Source of the DNA: Ignavibacteriales bacterium
GTDB lineage: Bacteria; Bacteroidota; Ignavibacteria; Ignavibacteriales; Melioribacteraceae
Direction of reading: 5' to 3'
NCBI GenBank assembly: GCA_020059785.1
Contig: JAGVBL010000074.1
Coordinates: 1 to 5,712, forward strand
DNA: 5,712 nucleotides
Of the stretch, positions 5,681 to 5,712 are shown piece after piece; the stretch's first letter is position 1; every line of letters starts with the position of its first letter. Under the pieces are notes generated by a model, which did no database searches, was not told the DNA's origin, and saw only the letters and a list, made by a program, of their open reading frames with translations. The translations under genes and the position numbers were made by a program.

Positions 5681-5712
5681 ATGTTAAACATTGATATAGA
5701 ATTAATAAAAAA
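5681..5712 (+). CDS. N-terminus of a further gene, probably oxygen-independent coproporphyrinogen III dehydrogenase (partial)
   Basis: Only ten complete codons are visible, reading MLNIDIELIK with a partial AA after. The ATG is preceded by a good Shine-Dalgarno. The D-x-E-L-I-K start resembles the beginning of HemN-type radical-SAM enzymes, where a segment of this kind comes just before the conserved P-R-Y-T-S-Y-P motif, and hemN is the logical next step after hemE. The product call therefore rests on a short resemblance plus operon context. The decisive region lies outside the window, so no symbol is assigned. Confidence 0.5.
   Translation, partial: MLNIDIELIK

Noticed and set aside
1..5712. 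CRISPR arrays, tRNA or rRNA genes, transposases
   Set aside because: No regularly spaced repeats, no tRNA-like or rRNA core sequences and no transposase motifs were seen. The four-helix-bundle gene is related to rRNA intervening sequences but is not inside an rRNA gene here.

Overview
The window carries most of a tetrapyrrole (heme/siroheme) biosynthesis operon, all on the + strand and tightly packed: a HemX/CcsA-family membrane protein, then hemA, hemC, hemD and hemE, then a small four-helix-bundle (23S rRNA intervening-sequence-type) protein, and the first codons of a further gene that is probably hemN. The first 177 bases are the tail of an unrelated, TPR-like gene. The DNA is AT-rich. It uses GTG and TTG starts beside ATG, and recognisable Shine-Dalgarno sequences occur at only some genes. 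The C5 (glutamyl-tRNA) pathway, this gene order and the four-helix-bundle gene suggest the Bacteroidota/Chlorobiota/Ignavibacteriota group, most likely an Ignavibacteria-like organism. That placement is an inference from gene order and protein style, not from a marker gene.

Layout. 1-177: C-terminus of a TPR-like protein. 178-285: intergenic, with a candidate sigma70-type promoter and a short palindrome over its -35 region. 286-1110: HemX/CcsA-like protein. 1124-2416: hemA. 2385-3346: hemC, overlapping hemA by 32 nt and split into two frames. 3343-4128: hemD, GTG start, overlapping hemC by 4 nt. 4140-5186: hemE, TTG start with a full AGGAGG. 5187-5253 and 5617-5680: flanks of the small gene at 5254-5616, carrying mutually complementary sequences. 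5681-5712: start of the next gene.

How the genes work together. HemA reduces glutamyl-tRNA to glutamate-1-semialdehyde. HemC polymerises porphobilinogen to hydroxymethylbilane, HemD cyclises this to uroporphyrinogen III, and HemE decarboxylates it to coproporphyrinogen III. HemN, if confirmed, would carry the route on without oxygen. HemL and HemB are not in the window. The HemX-like protein may act on HemA level or on heme handling in the membrane.

The two most interesting points are these. (1) hemC is readable at full length (about 320 aa, all key residues present) only by moving to the -1 frame. The expected frame change falls at an A AAA AAG heptamer in exactly the phase of the dnaX-type slippery site, and a 12-bp bulged stem-loop begins 10 nt downstream. 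This is either programmed -1 frameshifting in a core heme gene or a homopolymer indel or sequencing error. (2) The four-helix-bundle gene sits between two heme genes like a cassette: its flanks are inverted repeats (15/16 and 12/12 matches), recalling the stem-forming ends of rRNA intervening sequences.
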